The notes: generated by a model from the letters alone, not told the origin. DNA of 64,000 bases from Aquirhabdus parva (GCF_003351745.1 NZ_CP031222.1:850207-914206), one strand, 5' to 3'; counted from the first letter of the stretch, positions 38,457 to 49,058 are shown. Translations and numbers: made by a program.

Positions 38457-38777
38457 TTTGATTCTTTTGCGGGAAAGAAACCGTTTTATGCGGTTGATTT
38501 CTAATGCAGAATGAATTATTTCGTTTGCGTGAAAGCAAAAGATAGACTTGAAGCTGCTTGTTTATCTCATCGGAATGATCGATATCATGATCTCCTATGA
38601 GTAAATAAGCGGCTTTTGTCGTTTTTTGCAAATACGGATCATTTTCTGTTGTGATAAATTGTCGGATCATTTTTTTATTAAATTGTTTCATTAAATTGAA
38701 GTAATACCGCGCGATCATACGCTGTACTGTTTTTATGTGGTGTTGAGGCATAGAAGACGTAGAGTGAAATATAAAAA
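38457..38777 (+). other. Intergenic region between rpmF and fabD
   Basis: About 320 AT-rich bases. Just after rpmF is a weak hairpin (AACCG 38479-38483 with CGGTT 38491-38495) without a T-run. plsX and fabH, found here in many Gammaproteobacteria, are absent, and no remnant of them is visible. Confidence 0.5.
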
Positions 38778-39803
38778 ATGATCAGTGTGCCTTTGATGGA
38801 TATTCAAACTGTTATGACTGCATTCAATAAAACGACTACTGCTCAGCGTCGCACCAGAACCGCATTAGTCTTTCCGGGGCAAGGATCTCAAAAAGCGGGC
38901 ATGCTGGCGGAATTAGCACAACAATTCCCGCAAATTACCGAAACATTCGCAGAAGCATCGACAGGTCTTGATTTTGATCTTTGGCAAATCGCACAAAGCG
39001 GTGAGCGCTTAGATCAGACTGAATATACACAGCCAGTTCTTTTGACAGCCAGTATTGCGCTCTGGCGTTTATGGCTGGATCTCGGTGGTGTTGCTCCTGT
39101 TGCCCTCGCTGGGCACTCTTTAGGAGAATACTCCGCACTCGTTGCTGGCGGTGCGCTCAGCCTCATCGACGGCGTACGCTTGGTTCATTTACGTGGTCAG
39201 TTGATGCAGCAAGCCGTGCCGCAGGGTACGGGTAGCATGGCTGCAGTACTGGGGTTGACAGATGAGCAAGTCGAAGCATTGTGTGCCAAGGTGAGTACAG
39301 ATACTGGCGAGATTGTTGACCCAGCAAACTATAATGCACCGGGTCAAGTGGTTATCGCAGGGCAAAGCAGTGCAGTGCAGGGTGTTGTCGCTTTGGCAAA
39401 AGAAGCGGGCGGTAAAGTGATTAATTTACCTGTCAGTGTCCCTTCGCACTGCCGTCTCATGCAGCCAGCGGCAGAGTCCTTGGCTGAGGTGTTGACCGCA
39501 ACAGCAATAAAAATGCCGAATATCCCCGTGATACAAAATGCCAATGCACTGATTGAAGCTGATTTAGATCAGGTGAAAGCGGCCTTGATTAGCCAACTTT
39601 ACCGTCCTGTGCGCTGGACACAAACCTCTAAGACATTAGAGACGTTAGGGGTGAGTCAACTTGTTGAGTGTGGTCCGGGTAATGTCCTGACCAACCTCGC
39701 AAAACGGATGACAACACCTATGGTATCCTACCCGATAGACACGCGTAGTCGTATGGACGATGCGTTGACCCATATCGCCGTTGCAGAAGGGAAGCTTGCA
39801 TGA
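38778..39803 (+). CDS. fabD: Malonyl-CoA:ACP transacylase
   Basis: Loads malonyl groups on to ACP for fatty-acid elongation. The 341-residue protein has FPGQGSQKAGM near residue 32, nucleophile S114 in GHSLGEYSALVAGG, catalytic His in VPSHCRLMQPA, and the GPGNVLTNL end. It is about 25-30 residues longer than E. coli FabD because of its N-terminus; ATG 38796 or 38814 are alternatives, and none has a clear SD. Confidence 0.95.
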   Translation: MISVPLMDIQTVMTAFNKTTTAQRRTRTALVFPGQGSQKAGMLAELAQQFPQITETFAEASTGLDFDLWQIAQSGERLDQTEYTQPVLLTASIALWRLWLDLGGVAPVALAGHSLGEYSALVAGGALSLIDGVRLVHLRGQLMQQAVPQGTGSMAAVLGLTDEQVEALCAKVSTDTGEIVDPANYNAPGQVVIAGQSSAVQGVVALAKEAGGKVINLPVSVPSHCRLMQPAAESLAEVLTATAIKMPNIPVIQNANALIEADLDQVKAALISQLYRPVRWTQTSKTLETLGVSQLVECGPGNVLTNLAKRMTTPMVSYPIDTRSRMDDALTHIAVAEGKLA

Positions 39804-40552
39804 ATGAAGTCGTAAACTCACAACAACCGCGTCAAGTTGCACTGGTGACCGGTGCTAGTCGCGGTATTGGCGCAGCAATTGCTGCACAATTAGTTGCTCA
39901 AGGTTGTTTCGTGGTCGGTACAGCAACCAGCGAAGCGGGTGCTCAGCAGATTGCTGAAGCGCTAGGGGATTCTGGTGCGGGTCGAGTGCTTGATGTCCGT
40001 GATGTTGCCGCAATGGATGCTTTATTGAAGTCGATTGAGGCTGATTTTGGTGCGATCAGTGTTTTGGTGAATAACGCAGGCATTACCAAAGATAATTTAC
40101 TGATGCGTATGTCAGAAGCTGATTGGCAAGACATTTTGCAAGTGCATTTAAATGCGGTGTTCCATCTGTCCAAAGCGGTGCTTCGCAATATGAGCCGCGC
40201 TCGTTTTGGTCGTATCATTAACATTACCTCTGTTGTCGCACAGATGGGGAATGCGGGTCAGGTCAATTACGCCGCTGCAAAAGCAGGGGTGGAAGGCTTT
40301 AGCCGCGCGCTGGCGCGCGAAATGGGTGGTCGTAACATTACCGTGAACTGTGTAGCCCCGGGTTTTATTGCCACTGATATGACTGATGTATTAGATGAAA
40401 AAGTTCGTGCATTGATGTTGTCTCAGATTCCATTGGGTCGCTTGGGTGAGGCTCGTGATGTCGCAGCAGCGGTTGGCTTTCTTGCTAGCGCACAAGCGGG
40501 TTATATCACTGGAACCGTACTACCTGTGAATGGCGGTATGTATTTAGGTTAA
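39800..40552 (+). CDS. fabG: 3-oxoacyl-ACP reductase FabG
   Basis: NADPH-dependent reductase of the FASII cycle. The short-chain dehydrogenase of 250 residues has the TGASRGIG cofactor loop (18-25), the NNAGI motif (91-95), and catalytic S144, Y157 and K161. Its ATG overlaps the fabD stop by four bases, so translation is coupled. Confidence 0.96.
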   Translation: MNEVVNSQQPRQVALVTGASRGIGAAIAAQLVAQGCFVVGTATSEAGAQQIAEALGDSGAGRVLDVRDVAAMDALLKSIEADFGAISVLVNNAGITKDNLLMRMSEADWQDILQVHLNAVFHLSKAVLRNMSRARFGRIINITSVVAQMGNAGQVNYAAAKAGVEGFSRALAREMGGRNITVNCVAPGFIATDMTDVLDEKVRALMLSQIPLGRLGEARDVAAAVGFLASAQAGYITGTVLPVNGGMYLG

Positions 40553-40740
40553 TTATTGATTACACAGGCAATGACTTAATGTTGGCTGTGTCTTTTAAAA
40601 ATGAATCCTGTGCTGTTTTGGTAACCTGTTTATTGATTATATCTAGATACTTCAAGCAGTAACCCAATGATTGGTCATGTAAATTGCTTTGAGATCCCAC
40701 TCAAATGTATTAAATTGACTGATTAGGGCAGATTCAGCAA

Positions 40741-40768
40741 TTGTATTTTTTATTCTTTACTTTACACT
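40741..40768 (+). promoter_or_regulatory. Candidate promoter of acpP
   Basis: TTGTAT (40741-40746), 16-base spacer, TACACT (40763-40768), 49 bases before the acpP start. Both hexamers are close to consensus, and a separate strong promoter for acpP is expected. Confidence 0.5.
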
Positions 40769-40817
40769 AGCGTTTATCTAATTTTATTAAGATGCCACAA
40801 CCTGAAGGAGATTTTCG

Positions 40818-41054
40818 GTGAGCGATGTCGAACAACGTGTCAAGGCTGCCGTAGCAGAACAACTCGGAATCCGTGTTGAAGAAATCAAGAACGAAGCATC
40901 GTTTATGGATGATCTGGGTGCAGATTCTCTTGATTTGGTTGAGTTGGTCATGTCTTTTGAGAATGATTTCAATATCACCATCCCTGATGAAGATTCAAGC
41001 GTAATCACCACTGTTCAATCAGCGATTGATTATGTGACTGCAAAATTAGCATAA
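40818..41054 (+). CDS. acpP: Acyl carrier protein
   Basis: Carries growing acyl chains on a phosphopantetheine arm. The acidic 78-residue protein has the attachment site S37 in [13 protein letters not shown]. The start is GTG 40818 with GAAGGAG seven bases upstream. Confidence 0.97.
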   Translation: MSDVEQRVKAAVAEQLGIRVEEIKNEASFMDDLGADSLDLVELVMSFENDFNITIPDEDSSVITTVQSAIDYVTAKLA

Positions 41055-41122
41055 GCATCGTTTTATAAGCTTTTCTTAGCTTTTAGAATTACATAGTCGG
41101 AATTGATTTGGCGACTATGCTA

Positions 41123-41153
41123 AAAACCGCATCTTTATCCATGCGGTTTTTTT
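41123..41153 (+). terminator. Rho-independent terminator after acpP
   Basis: AAAACCGCAT, eight-base loop, ATGCGGTTTT, continuing in T to 41153. Perfect 10-bp stem, 69 bases after the stop. Confidence 0.88.
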
Positions 41154-41333
41154 ACGCCTGTCCTTTTTCAATCTTACAAAATCCTCTGAGTTAGTCACTT
41201 AATCATCTAATAGAAGTGTGATTTATATCTCATAAATTACATATTTACTGCATTATTTTAGCCACTGAGTGCGTAGTCTTGTTTGGTCAGTGTTAGCGCT
41301 GACCCAAACTACAAAACAAATGGAGCGAAGAAA

Positions 41334-41807
41334 ATGGGCGTATTTAGTTTTATTAAAGGCGTAGGCGAAAAGATTTTTGGTCACGATGAAGCCCCTGCAA
41401 ATGCAGCACCTCCTGCGGCATCGGCTCAAGATATTGCTAATGCGTTGTTGAAACGCGTGCTGGACCTTGGTTTAGGCATTGATGGCTTATCTGTGACTTA
41501 TAATACGGATACCGATACGGCAACTGTAGCGGGCACGGCAAAGACCCAAGCAGATCGTGAAAAAGTTATTCTTGCAATTGGCAATAACTCTAATGTTGCG
41601 AAGACGGTTGTTGATAACATCACTGTTGATAGTGGCGAGCCAGAAAGCCAAATTTATGTGGTGAAATCTGGTGACACACTGTCGCATATTTCTAAAGAAT
41701 TTTATGGTGATGCAAATCAATATAATAAAATTTTTGAAGCCAACAAACCGCTGCTGTCTAGTCCAGATAAGATTTATCCAGGCCAATCCTTACGCATTCC
41801 TGCGTAA
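41334..41807 (+). CDS. kbp: Potassium-binding protein Kbp (BON-LysM)
   Basis: Homologue of E. coli Kbp/YgaU, a cytoplasmic K+-binding BON-LysM protein. In 157 residues it has MGVFSFIKGVGEKIFG, a BON domain (about 38-100), a LysM domain (VVKSGDTLSHISKEFYGD) and the diagnostic end YNKIFEANKPLL with SPDKIYPGQSLRIP. GGAG at 41322-41325 supports ATG 41334 rather than an upstream in-frame start at 41283. Confidence 0.93.
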   Translation: MGVFSFIKGVGEKIFGHDEAPANAAPPAASAQDIANALLKRVLDLGLGIDGLSVTYNTDTDTATVAGTAKTQADREKVILAIGNNSNVAKTVVDNITVDSGEPESQIYVVKSGDTLSHISKEFYGDANQYNKIFEANKPLLSSPDKIYPGQSLRIPA

Positions 41808-41829
41808 TGTATAAGCAAGTTGTAGATGT

Positions 41830-41858
41830 AAAAAAGAGTGACTAGTGCACTCTTTTTT
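41830..41858. terminator. Bidirectional terminator between kbp and queG
   Basis: AAAAAAGAGTG, a seven-base loop, CACTCTTTTTT. Arms carry A and T tracts, so it can serve both convergent genes. Confidence 0.85.
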
Positions 41859-41873
41859 ATGCTCGTGATTTAG

Positions 41874-43031
41874 TTAATGCGTCACATCAATGCGTTTGGC
41901 TTTTTGTTTTTGTTCTTCAATAGCCCAAAGAATATGTTCATCGACAATGTCACCCAATTGACCTAAACGGGCATGGAGTGCGTTGAGGATGGTTGGGTCA
42001 GCAGGTGCATTACCCAGCCCGACAGCCACATTACGCATCAGATTGGCATAGCCTGTGCGCCGGAGTGGGCTTCCTTCGGTGAAGGATAAAAAGTCTTGCT
42101 CTGACCACTGCCACAAGTCGAGTAGGCTTAAACGGTCAAGCTGATGACGCGCCTGAAAATCAATTTCTGCAGAGAGTTTAGCAAAACTATTCCATGGACA
42201 AATCAACTGACAGTCATCGCAACCAAAGACACGATTGCCGATTCCATGGCGTAAATCAATCGGAATAATGCCTTTAAATTCAATCGTAAGGTAGGCAATG
42301 CAACGACGAGCATCTAAGCGATAAGGCGCAACGATGGCTTGAGTGGGGCAAATGTCGATACAGGCAGTGCATGAGCCACAATGGGCTGTTGCGGGGCTAT
42401 CGAAAGGTAAATTGAGATCTGTTAACAGCTCACCCAGAAAAAAAAATGACCCCGCTTTTTTATTAATCAGGAGCGTATGCTTACCTGTCCAGCCGAGTCC
42501 ACTGCGTTCAGCCAATGGTTTTTCTAAAATGGGCGCAGAGTCAGCAAATGGACGCCACTGGAAGGGTCCAATTTGTTCTTCTATGCGTAGGGCGAGTTGT
42601 TTGAGTCGTCCACGCACGACTTTATGATAGTCGCGTCCTTGTGCGTATCGGGAAACGATGGCTTGATTGGGAGCTTCAGGGACATAACGATGCGGTGGCG
42701 GTTCCGCGAGATAATTCATCTGTACGCATAGCACACTGGTCGTGCCTTCAAGTAATAAGCTAGCATCCCCGCGCTTTTCGATATTTTCAGCCAGATAGTG
42801 CATATCACCCGCAAAACCATCAGCCAGAAACTGCTTTAGAAAAGGTAACTGATCACTGACATTTGGAGAGGTAACCCCTAGATTAGCAAAACCCAGTGTC
42901 TTTGCTTCGTGCTGTATCCATGCTTTTAACGCAATAGGATTATCGCGGAGGTCGGGATTGCGAGGGAGTTTTGCGCGGGTCATGGGAGTGATCTTAAGCG
43001 TACTGTGTTGTCCAGCGTTCGAAAAAGGCAA
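41874..43031 (-). CDS. queG: Epoxyqueuosine reductase
   Basis: Cobalamin- and [4Fe-4S]-dependent enzyme that reduces epoxyqueuosine in tRNA to queuosine, the last step of the pathway. The 385-residue protein shows both cluster motifs: CGSCTACIDICP and the later CDDCQLICPWN. Also present are the RYAQGRDYH region and the GWTGKHTLLI loop. An alternative ATG lies 48 bases in (42983), giving the more usual length. It is 15 bases after ruvC on the same strand. Confidence 0.95.
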   Translation of the reverse strand: MPFSNAGQHSTLKITPMTRAKLPRNPDLRDNPIALKAWIQHEAKTLGFANLGVTSPNVSDQLPFLKQFLADGFAGDMHYLAENIEKRGDASLLLEGTTSVLCVQMNYLAEPPPHRYVPEAPNQAIVSRYAQGRDYHKVVRGRLKQLALRIEEQIGPFQWRPFADSAPILEKPLAERSGLGWTGKHTLLINKKAGSFFFLGELLTDLNLPFDSPATAHCGSCTACIDICPTQAIVAPYRLDARRCIAYLTIEFKGIIPIDLRHGIGNRVFGCDDCQLICPWNSFAKLSAEIDFQARHQLDRLSLLDLWQWSEQDFLSFTEGSPLRRTGYANLMRNVAVGLGNAPADPTILNALHARLGQLGDIVDEHILWAIEEQKQKAKRIDVTH

Positions 43032-43046
43032 GTCATTGCTGTTTAA

Positions 43047-43586
43047 TCAACCGGGCAAGCGCCAGCGACCGCGACCACGAGACATGCCTGTACTTTGCAG
43101 CATCAGCATTTTGTTGTTACTACTCGCGGCATGGGCATGGCAGATGGCTGTCGCGAGTGCATCCGCCGCATCGGCTTGTGGGGTAATGCTTAAGTTGAGT
43201 AAGCGCATCACCATCATCTGGACTTGCTCTTTTTCAGCTGCGCCATAGCCGACGACAGAGAGTTTGATTTGACGGGCCGTGTATTCGGCCACGGAAAGAT
43301 TCTTAACCACCACCGCTGTCATTGCGGCGCCTCGAGCCTGTCCAAGCTTAAGGGCAGAGTCTGGGTTGTTCGACATAAAGACTTGTTCGATTGCCGCTTC
43401 GGTTGGCTGGTAAAAATCCACTATACTGCTGATGCCTTCAAAAATGCGTTTTAAGCGTTCCGGCATGGTCGGTGTTTCTGTGCGTATCGTGCCGGCATCA
43501 ATGAAAGTCAGCTTGCTGCCTTCCTTCTGAATGATGCCGTAACCCGTTAGGCGGGAGCCTGGGTCTATGCCGATAATCAATGACAT
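43047..43586 (-). CDS. ruvC: Holliday-junction resolvase RuvC
   Basis: Cuts Holliday junctions during recombination repair with RuvAB. The 179-residue protein has the acidic active-site residues D8 (IIGIDPGSRLTGYG), E67 (AAIEQVFMS) and the C-terminal Asp pair in PQADAADALATAI. Length is close to E. coli (173). AGGT precedes the ATG. ruvAB are not in the window. Confidence 0.96.
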   Translation of the reverse strand: MSLIIGIDPGSRLTGYGIIQKEGSKLTFIDAGTIRTETPTMPERLKRIFEGISSIVDFYQPTEAAIEQVFMSNNPDSALKLGQARGAAMTAVVVKNLSVAEYTARQIKLSVVGYGAAEKEQVQMMVMRLLNLSITPQADAADALATAICHAHAASSNNKMLMLQSTGMSRGRGRWRLPG

Positions 43587-43753
43587 ACAGATTACCTAGT
43601 GAAATTTTAGAATTAGCCCATATATTGACATAACCATCAAGGTAAATCATCAAAGTCAGCAGATGATTCTTGGTCCTGCGTGATTATGGTACTGCGTTTA
43701 AGACGATATTGACGTAATTAGTTTTAGGTATGACCTTTTTTAGGAAGATGAGA

Positions 43754-44320
43754 ATGAATAAAGTCCTCTTGTGGTTGCTGCTTTTGCCGCCCATTGAGAT
43801 TTTTTTATGGATTTGGCTCGCGCATTTTGTCAGTGGCTGGTGGATTTTTTTGTGGACGGTTGCCGCATTCTTTATCGGCGTCACGTTGATGCGGACAAGT
43901 CTTGCCAGTGTGATGCCGCAGCTACGTGGTCAACAGGGTGGGGCGAATTTTCAGTTAGACCCAAGTACGGATCTTGCAGTCGCGTTATCACGTGCTTTAG
44001 CAGGTCTGTTGTTAGCGATCCCTGGTCTATTGTCTGACGTGTTTGCAGTTATTTTACTGCTGCCACCGATTCAGCGCTGGGTACAAAAAACCGTCGTGCA
44101 AGTATTGGCACGTCGTCAGCAGGCGATGATGGCACAAATGCAAAGTCAGGGTTTTGGTGGAGGTGTTTTTGGGGAAAGTCCGTTTGGAGACAGTCCTTTT
44201 TCATCAGGCGGTTTTGGCCAGCCTTCTCGCGGCACTGTTGTTGAAGGTGAGGCGCGAACCGTAGAACCCGCTACGGAGAAACCCAAACAGATTGGACCTG
44301 CATCAGCCAATGATGAGTGA
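43754..44320 (+). CDS. fxsA: FxsA-family membrane protein
   Basis: A 188-residue protein with three to four hydrophobic segments in the first 110 residues (LLWLLLLPPIEIFLWIWLAHFV; WWIFLWTVAAFFIGVTLM; GLLLAIPGLLSDVFAVILLLPP), as in FxsA, known in E. coli for modulating exclusion of phage T7 by F plasmids. The tail is Gly/Phe/Ser-rich. AGGAAG at 43742-43747 supports ATG 43754. The normal cellular role of the family is unclear. Confidence 0.88.
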   Translation: MNKVLLWLLLLPPIEIFLWIWLAHFVSGWWIFLWTVAAFFIGVTLMRTSLASVMPQLRGQQGGANFQLDPSTDLAVALSRALAGLLLAIPGLLSDVFAVILLLPPIQRWVQKTVVQVLARRQQAMMAQMQSQGFGGGVFGESPFGDSPFSSGGFGQPSRGTVVEGEARTVEPATEKPKQIGPASANDE

Positions 44321-44351
44321 TGAGAAGATCTACTTGGACATATTGAACAGA

Positions 44352-44372
44352 GCCGCTCGTTGATCGAGCGGC
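44352..44372. terminator. Hairpin between convergent fxsA and crp
   Basis: GCCGCTCG, loop TTGAT, CGAGCGGC: a perfect 8-bp GC-rich stem between the ends of convergent genes, without a T-run. Confidence 0.5.
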
Positions 44373-44384
44373 ATCCATGTTTAA

Positions 44385-45056
44385 TTAAGCTTCAGTTCTG
44401 TAGATTAAAATCGTTTTACCATTGGTTTTAATCGTATGCTGGTCTTCCAGCGTTTTGAGTACGCGACCCACCATCTCACGTGAACATCCTACTAATTTAC
44501 CAATCTCTTGACGGGTAATGTGGATTTGGGTGCCTTCAGTTTTTGGAATGGCGTCAGGTTGGGTTGACAGGTCCAGTAAGCAACGTGCAATACGTCCAGT
44601 CACATCCAAGACAGTCAGATCGGTGACTTTACGCGTCGTTTGTTTGAGACGAATCGATAATTGCGAGCAAATGTCGAATAGCAACTCAGGGTAGAGTTTG
44701 GTAAATGAGAGGAATTGATCATAACTGACTTCGACGATGTCACAGCGTGAACGCGTGCGAACGAGTGCGGTACGAGTCGGTTGTTTCTCGAAAAGACCCA
44801 TTTCACCAAAGAAAGAACCTTCATTGAGATAGGCGAGAACAATGTCACGCTTACCGGACTCTTGACTAATGATCGCGACAGACCCTTTTACGATAAAGAA
44901 CATAGATGATGAGGTATCACCCTTGTTCACAACCGTAGTTCTGGCGGCATACGTTTTGATTGGAATGTGATTGAGCAACGCATGCAATGACGGAGATAAA
45001 TCCGCTGGTAGAGCCGGAGTATTACGCTTTTTCGTGGTGCTTGGAAAGTTGGTCAT
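44385..45056 (-). CDS. vfr: cAMP receptor protein, Vfr/Crp type
   Basis: Global regulator. The 223-residue protein has a cyclic-nucleotide-binding beta roll (about 25-130) with the phosphate cassette EGSFFGEMGLFEKQPTRTA, a dimer helix, and the helix-turn-helix ITRQEIGKLVGCSREMVGRV, which is nearly identical to E. coli Crp, so the same TGTGA-N6-TCACA-type sites are expected. It carries about 20 extra N-terminal residues, like Vfr of Pseudomonas. It is divergent from an OsmC gene, as in E. coli (crp/yhfA). Confidence 0.93.
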   Translation of the reverse strand: MTNFPSTTKKRNTPALPADLSPSLHALLNHIPIKTYAARTTVVNKGDTSSSMFFIVKGSVAIISQESGKRDIVLAYLNEGSFFGEMGLFEKQPTRTALVRTRSRCDIVEVSYDQFLSFTKLYPELLFDICSQLSIRLKQTTRKVTDLTVLDVTGRIARCLLDLSTQPDAIPKTEGTQIHITRQEIGKLVGCSREMVGRVLKTLEDQHTIKTNGKTILIYRTEA

Positions 45057-45397
45057 TTTGAAAAGTCACTAGATATGGAGAGGACAGGTTAGTGCCTCTG
45101 TGATTAATATCAGTTGATTAAAAAAGCGCGAATGGGAATACATACAGGAACCTGCACCAATAAAATGGTGTGGGGAGCTCTTATAAACATCATCCTTGTT
45201 CGGCCTTCAAGTATCATCCCTCTGTCTTTTAACGTAAACTGATTTCCTGATTTGACGCAATTTCTGAGCTGTTTTTTGCATCAATGCTGCACAAACAAAT
45301 CGCTCTTGGCAAAATCATATTTGAGCCATGATTTTGAATCACAGTTTGCTCATGTATGATCAGTGCTTTTGTATTATAGACCATAGAAGGATGCAAC
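45057..45397. other. Divergent intergenic region between crp/vfr and the OsmC gene
   Basis: About 340 bases without a convincing ORF. TGTGA-N6-TCAGT at 45099-45114 is a half-matching Crp box that could mediate autoregulation. TATTAT at 45372-45377 is a possible -10 for the OsmC gene. Confidence 0.4.
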
Positions 45398-45838
45398 ATG
45401 CAAGCAAGTATTCAGTGGGTTGGAGGCGTTGCATTTGATGCAAAGTCGGAAAGTGGGCACCAGGTCACAATGGACGGTTCACCAGCCTACGGCGGTGAGA
45501 ATCGAGGTGCCAGACCGATGGAATTAATTCTACTGGGCTTGGGTGGTTGTGCTGCTTTTGACATCGTGACGATCCTCAAAAAAGCACGTCAGGAGGTTAC
45601 TGATGTCCGCTGTGAGCTTAAAGCGGAACGTGCAGATGAGATTCCAGCAGTATTCACCAAGATCCATTTACACTTTACTGTGGTCGGTCATGGTGTCAAA
45701 GACAAGCAAGTTGAAAAAGCTATTCATCTGTCTGCAGATAAATATTGTTCTGCCAGCCGTATGCTCAGCCAAGGCGGTGTTGAAATCACCCACAGTTTTG
45801 AGGTGGTTGAAGACGCTACGGCAGCGCAATCAGTTTAA
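45398..45838 (+). CDS. yhfA: OsmC-family protein (YhfA-like)
   Basis: A 146-residue OsmC-fold protein matching E. coli YhfA: GHQVTMDG, RPMELILLGLGGCAAFDIVTILKKARQEV with the redox Cys, and DKYCSASRMLSQ with the second Cys. OsmC proteins reduce organic peroxides; YhfA itself is less studied. GAAGGA precedes ATG 45398. Confidence 0.9.
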   Translation: MQASIQWVGGVAFDAKSESGHQVTMDGSPAYGGENRGARPMELILLGLGGCAAFDIVTILKKARQEVTDVRCELKAERADEIPAVFTKIHLHFTVVGHGVKDKQVEKAIHLSADKYCSASRMLSQGGVEITHSFEVVEDATAAQSV

Positions 45839-45854
45839 ATAAAATGGGCGTTTC

Positions 45855-46868
<1,014 letters not shown>

Positions 46869-46920
46869 TCAAGCTGGCCCAGTTCTCCAATCCCCGTTGC
46901 AAAGATATAGAGATATTCCC

Positions 46921-49005
46921 ATGCACTATAAAGTCCATCCGTTATCACTAGCCATTATGCTGGCTCTTGTTCCGCTCACTGCGAGCGCTGTAGATACGAC
47001 AAATACCGATTCCGCTGTCTATGAAGATAGTCATGAAGGCACATTGCAGACCATTGTTGTAACTGCAAATCCATTGAAATCCAAACTCACCACATCACCT
47101 TCTACAGTTTTAGCTGGCCGAGAATTAGTGATTAATCGCGCAGGGACCTTAGGTGAGATGCTTAATGGATTGCCCGGTGTTTCAACAACAGGTTATGGCC
47201 CATGGGTCGCGCGTCCGATTATTCGCGGCATGGATGGTGACCGTATTCGCTTATTGCAGAATGGGGTGGGCATAGTTGATGCATCATCACTATCGTACGA
47301 CCACGCGATCCCACAGAACACATTGACGATTAATAAGGTTGAAGTGGTACGTGGCCCCGCCGCGCTGATGTATGGGGGAAATGCGATTGGTGGAGTCGTG
47401 AATACTTTTGATAATCGAATTCCTGATCAACCTGTAGATGGCGTGCATGGCTCGGCTGAAACGAGTCTTGCCAGTTCAAACGATGATCGTAAGGGTGCCT
47501 TTACTGTAGAAGGTGGGCTGGGTAATTTTGCGCTGCATGCGGATGCATTTGCTGAAAAAAGTGGTGAACTGCGGATTCCAGATTTTGCACGCTCTGCACG
47601 TCAGCGTGCGTTAGATGCACCTGATGCAGAGCAACCTGAAAAGCGTTTGCCAAACAGTGATGGCCGAGCTCAAGGCGGATCACTCGGTGGGTCATATTTC
47701 TGGAATGATGGCTATGCAGGTCTATCTGTCTCTACTTTTGATTCAAACTATGGATCAGTCGCCGAAGAAGGCGTGCGTTTGAAAATGGACCAAACCAAGG
47801 TTGCTTTTGCATCAGAGATCAAAAATATCGACGGCCCAATCAATAATGTGAAAGTGAATCTGGCCTATACCGATTATGAGCATAAAGAAATTGAAGATGG
47901 TGCGGTGGGTACAACCTTTAAGAATGAAGGTTATGAAGGTCGTATCGAAGCACATCATGCCAAAATAGGACCTTTAGATGGTGTGTTTGGTCTGCAGTTT
48001 TCGGATACCAAGTTCTCAGCACTAGGCGATGAGGCATTGGTGCCAGAGACTGAGACTAAGTCAGCGGGTTTATTTTTTCTTGAAAACTGGGCAGTTAGTG
48101 CACCCTTGACGTTAAGTGCTGGCGGGCGAGTTGATTACACATCACTGTCTCCAGCAGGGGGGAGTAATCCACGTTTTATCGGTGCTGAAGATCGTGATTT
48201 TACTGCGGGTAGTGGATCGATTGGTGCGGTGTATAAGCTTAATCCATTCTGGTCAGTGACCGCAAATGGTAGCTACACAGAACGTACGCCGACTTTCTAT
48301 GAGCTATATGCCAACGGTCCCCATGGTGCAACGGGTCAATATCTGGTTGGCAATCAAAATTTGCAGAAAGAAAAAGCGTTTTCTACCGATTTAGGTCTGT
48401 TGTTTGAAAACGGTCCGTATCGTGCGCATACCAGTGTGTATTACACCCGATTCCGCAATTATCTGGCAGAGCTCAATACCGGTAAATTCCGCAATGATGA
48501 CGGCGATTTTGTAGAGCGGAATGATGACGGTGCTTTACCAGAAGCGATTTATAGCGGTGTTTCTGCTCAGTTCTATGGGGCTGAGTTTGAAGGGAAGGCA
48601 CGCTTATGGCAGACGGATGTGAATGCCCAGCAAGTCAATGTCGATTTGCGGGGGGATTACACCCATGCTGAAAATCGTACCACAGGTCAAGCACTCCCGC
48701 GGATTTCGCCGCTACGCTTAAGCGCAGGGATTGATTATCACGTGAGTGACCTCGTGACCCGTGCTGAAGTGACGCATGCATGGGCGCAGAAGAGAGTTCC
48801 CGAAAATGATTTACCGACTGATGGCTATACCAGCTTTAATATGATTGCATCCTATCCATTCAAATTTAGTCAGCATGCATGGCTGGCTTATGTGCGTGCA
48901 GACAACATTACCAATGCCAACATCCGTTACGCCAGTTCGGTGCTACGTGATATTGCGCCTGAGGCAGGGCGGAGTGTGAAAGCTGGGTTACGCATATCGT
49001 TCTAA
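46921..49005 (+). CDS. znuD: TonB-dependent zinc receptor ZnuD
   Basis: Outer-membrane receptor expected to import zinc (haem has also been reported for the family). The 694-residue protein has a signal peptide (LSLAIMLALVPLTASA), a TonB box-like TIVVTANP, a plug domain with GLPGVSTTGYGPWVARPIIRG, NKVEVVRGPAALMYGGNAIGG, and a C-terminal barrel strand ending in RISF. The plug and PLSYDHA-like SLSYDHAIP segments match ZnuD of Acinetobacter and Neisseria. The first in-frame start is 46897, but the signal peptide begins at ATG 46921. A Zur-like box precedes it. Confidence 0.88.
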   Translation: MHYKVHPLSLAIMLALVPLTASAVDTTNTDSAVYEDSHEGTLQTIVVTANPLKSKLTTSPSTVLAGRELVINRAGTLGEMLNGLPGVSTTGYGPWVARPIIRGMDGDRIRLLQNGVGIVDASSLSYDHAIPQNTLTINKVEVVRGPAALMYGGNAIGGVVNTFDNRIPDQPVDGVHGSAETSLASSNDDRKGAFTVEGGLGNFALHADAFAEKSGELRIPDFARSARQRALDAPDAEQPEKRLPNSDGRAQGGSLGGSYFWNDGYAGLSVSTFDSNYGSVAEEGVRLKMDQTKVAFASEIKNIDGPINNVKVNLAYTDYEHKEIEDGAVGTTFKNEGYEGRIEAHHAKIGPLDGVFGLQFSDTKFSALGDEALVPETETKSAGLFFLENWAVSAPLTLSAGGRVDYTSLSPAGGSNPRFIGAEDRDFTAGSGSIGAVYKLNPFWSVTANGSYTERTPTFYELYANGPHGATGQYLVGNQNLQKEKAFSTDLGLLFENGPYRAHTSVYYTRFRNYLAELNTGKFRNDDGDFVERNDDGALPEAIYSGVSAQFYGAEFEGKARLWQTDVNAQQVNVDLRGDYTHAENRTTGQALPRISPLRLSAGIDYHVSDLVTRAEVTHAWAQKRVPENDLPTDGYTSFNMIASYPFKFSQHAWLAYVRADNITNANIRYASSVLRDIAPEAGRSVKAGLRISF

Positions 49006-49058
49006 GCTGAATCGCACGATATCCATATCTCGCCGAATGTAGTCAACCGATTAATCAA

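Noticed and set aside
38350-38751. Minus-strand ORF of 133 codons overlapping rpmF
   Set aside because: Covers half of the ribosomal protein gene, has no SD and no family-like composition; most of it is AT-rich spacer.
45099-45114. Crp-binding site upstream of crp/vfr
   Set aside because: Only the left half (TGTGA) matches; the right half TCAGT fits three of five positions, so it is noted only in the intergenic entry.
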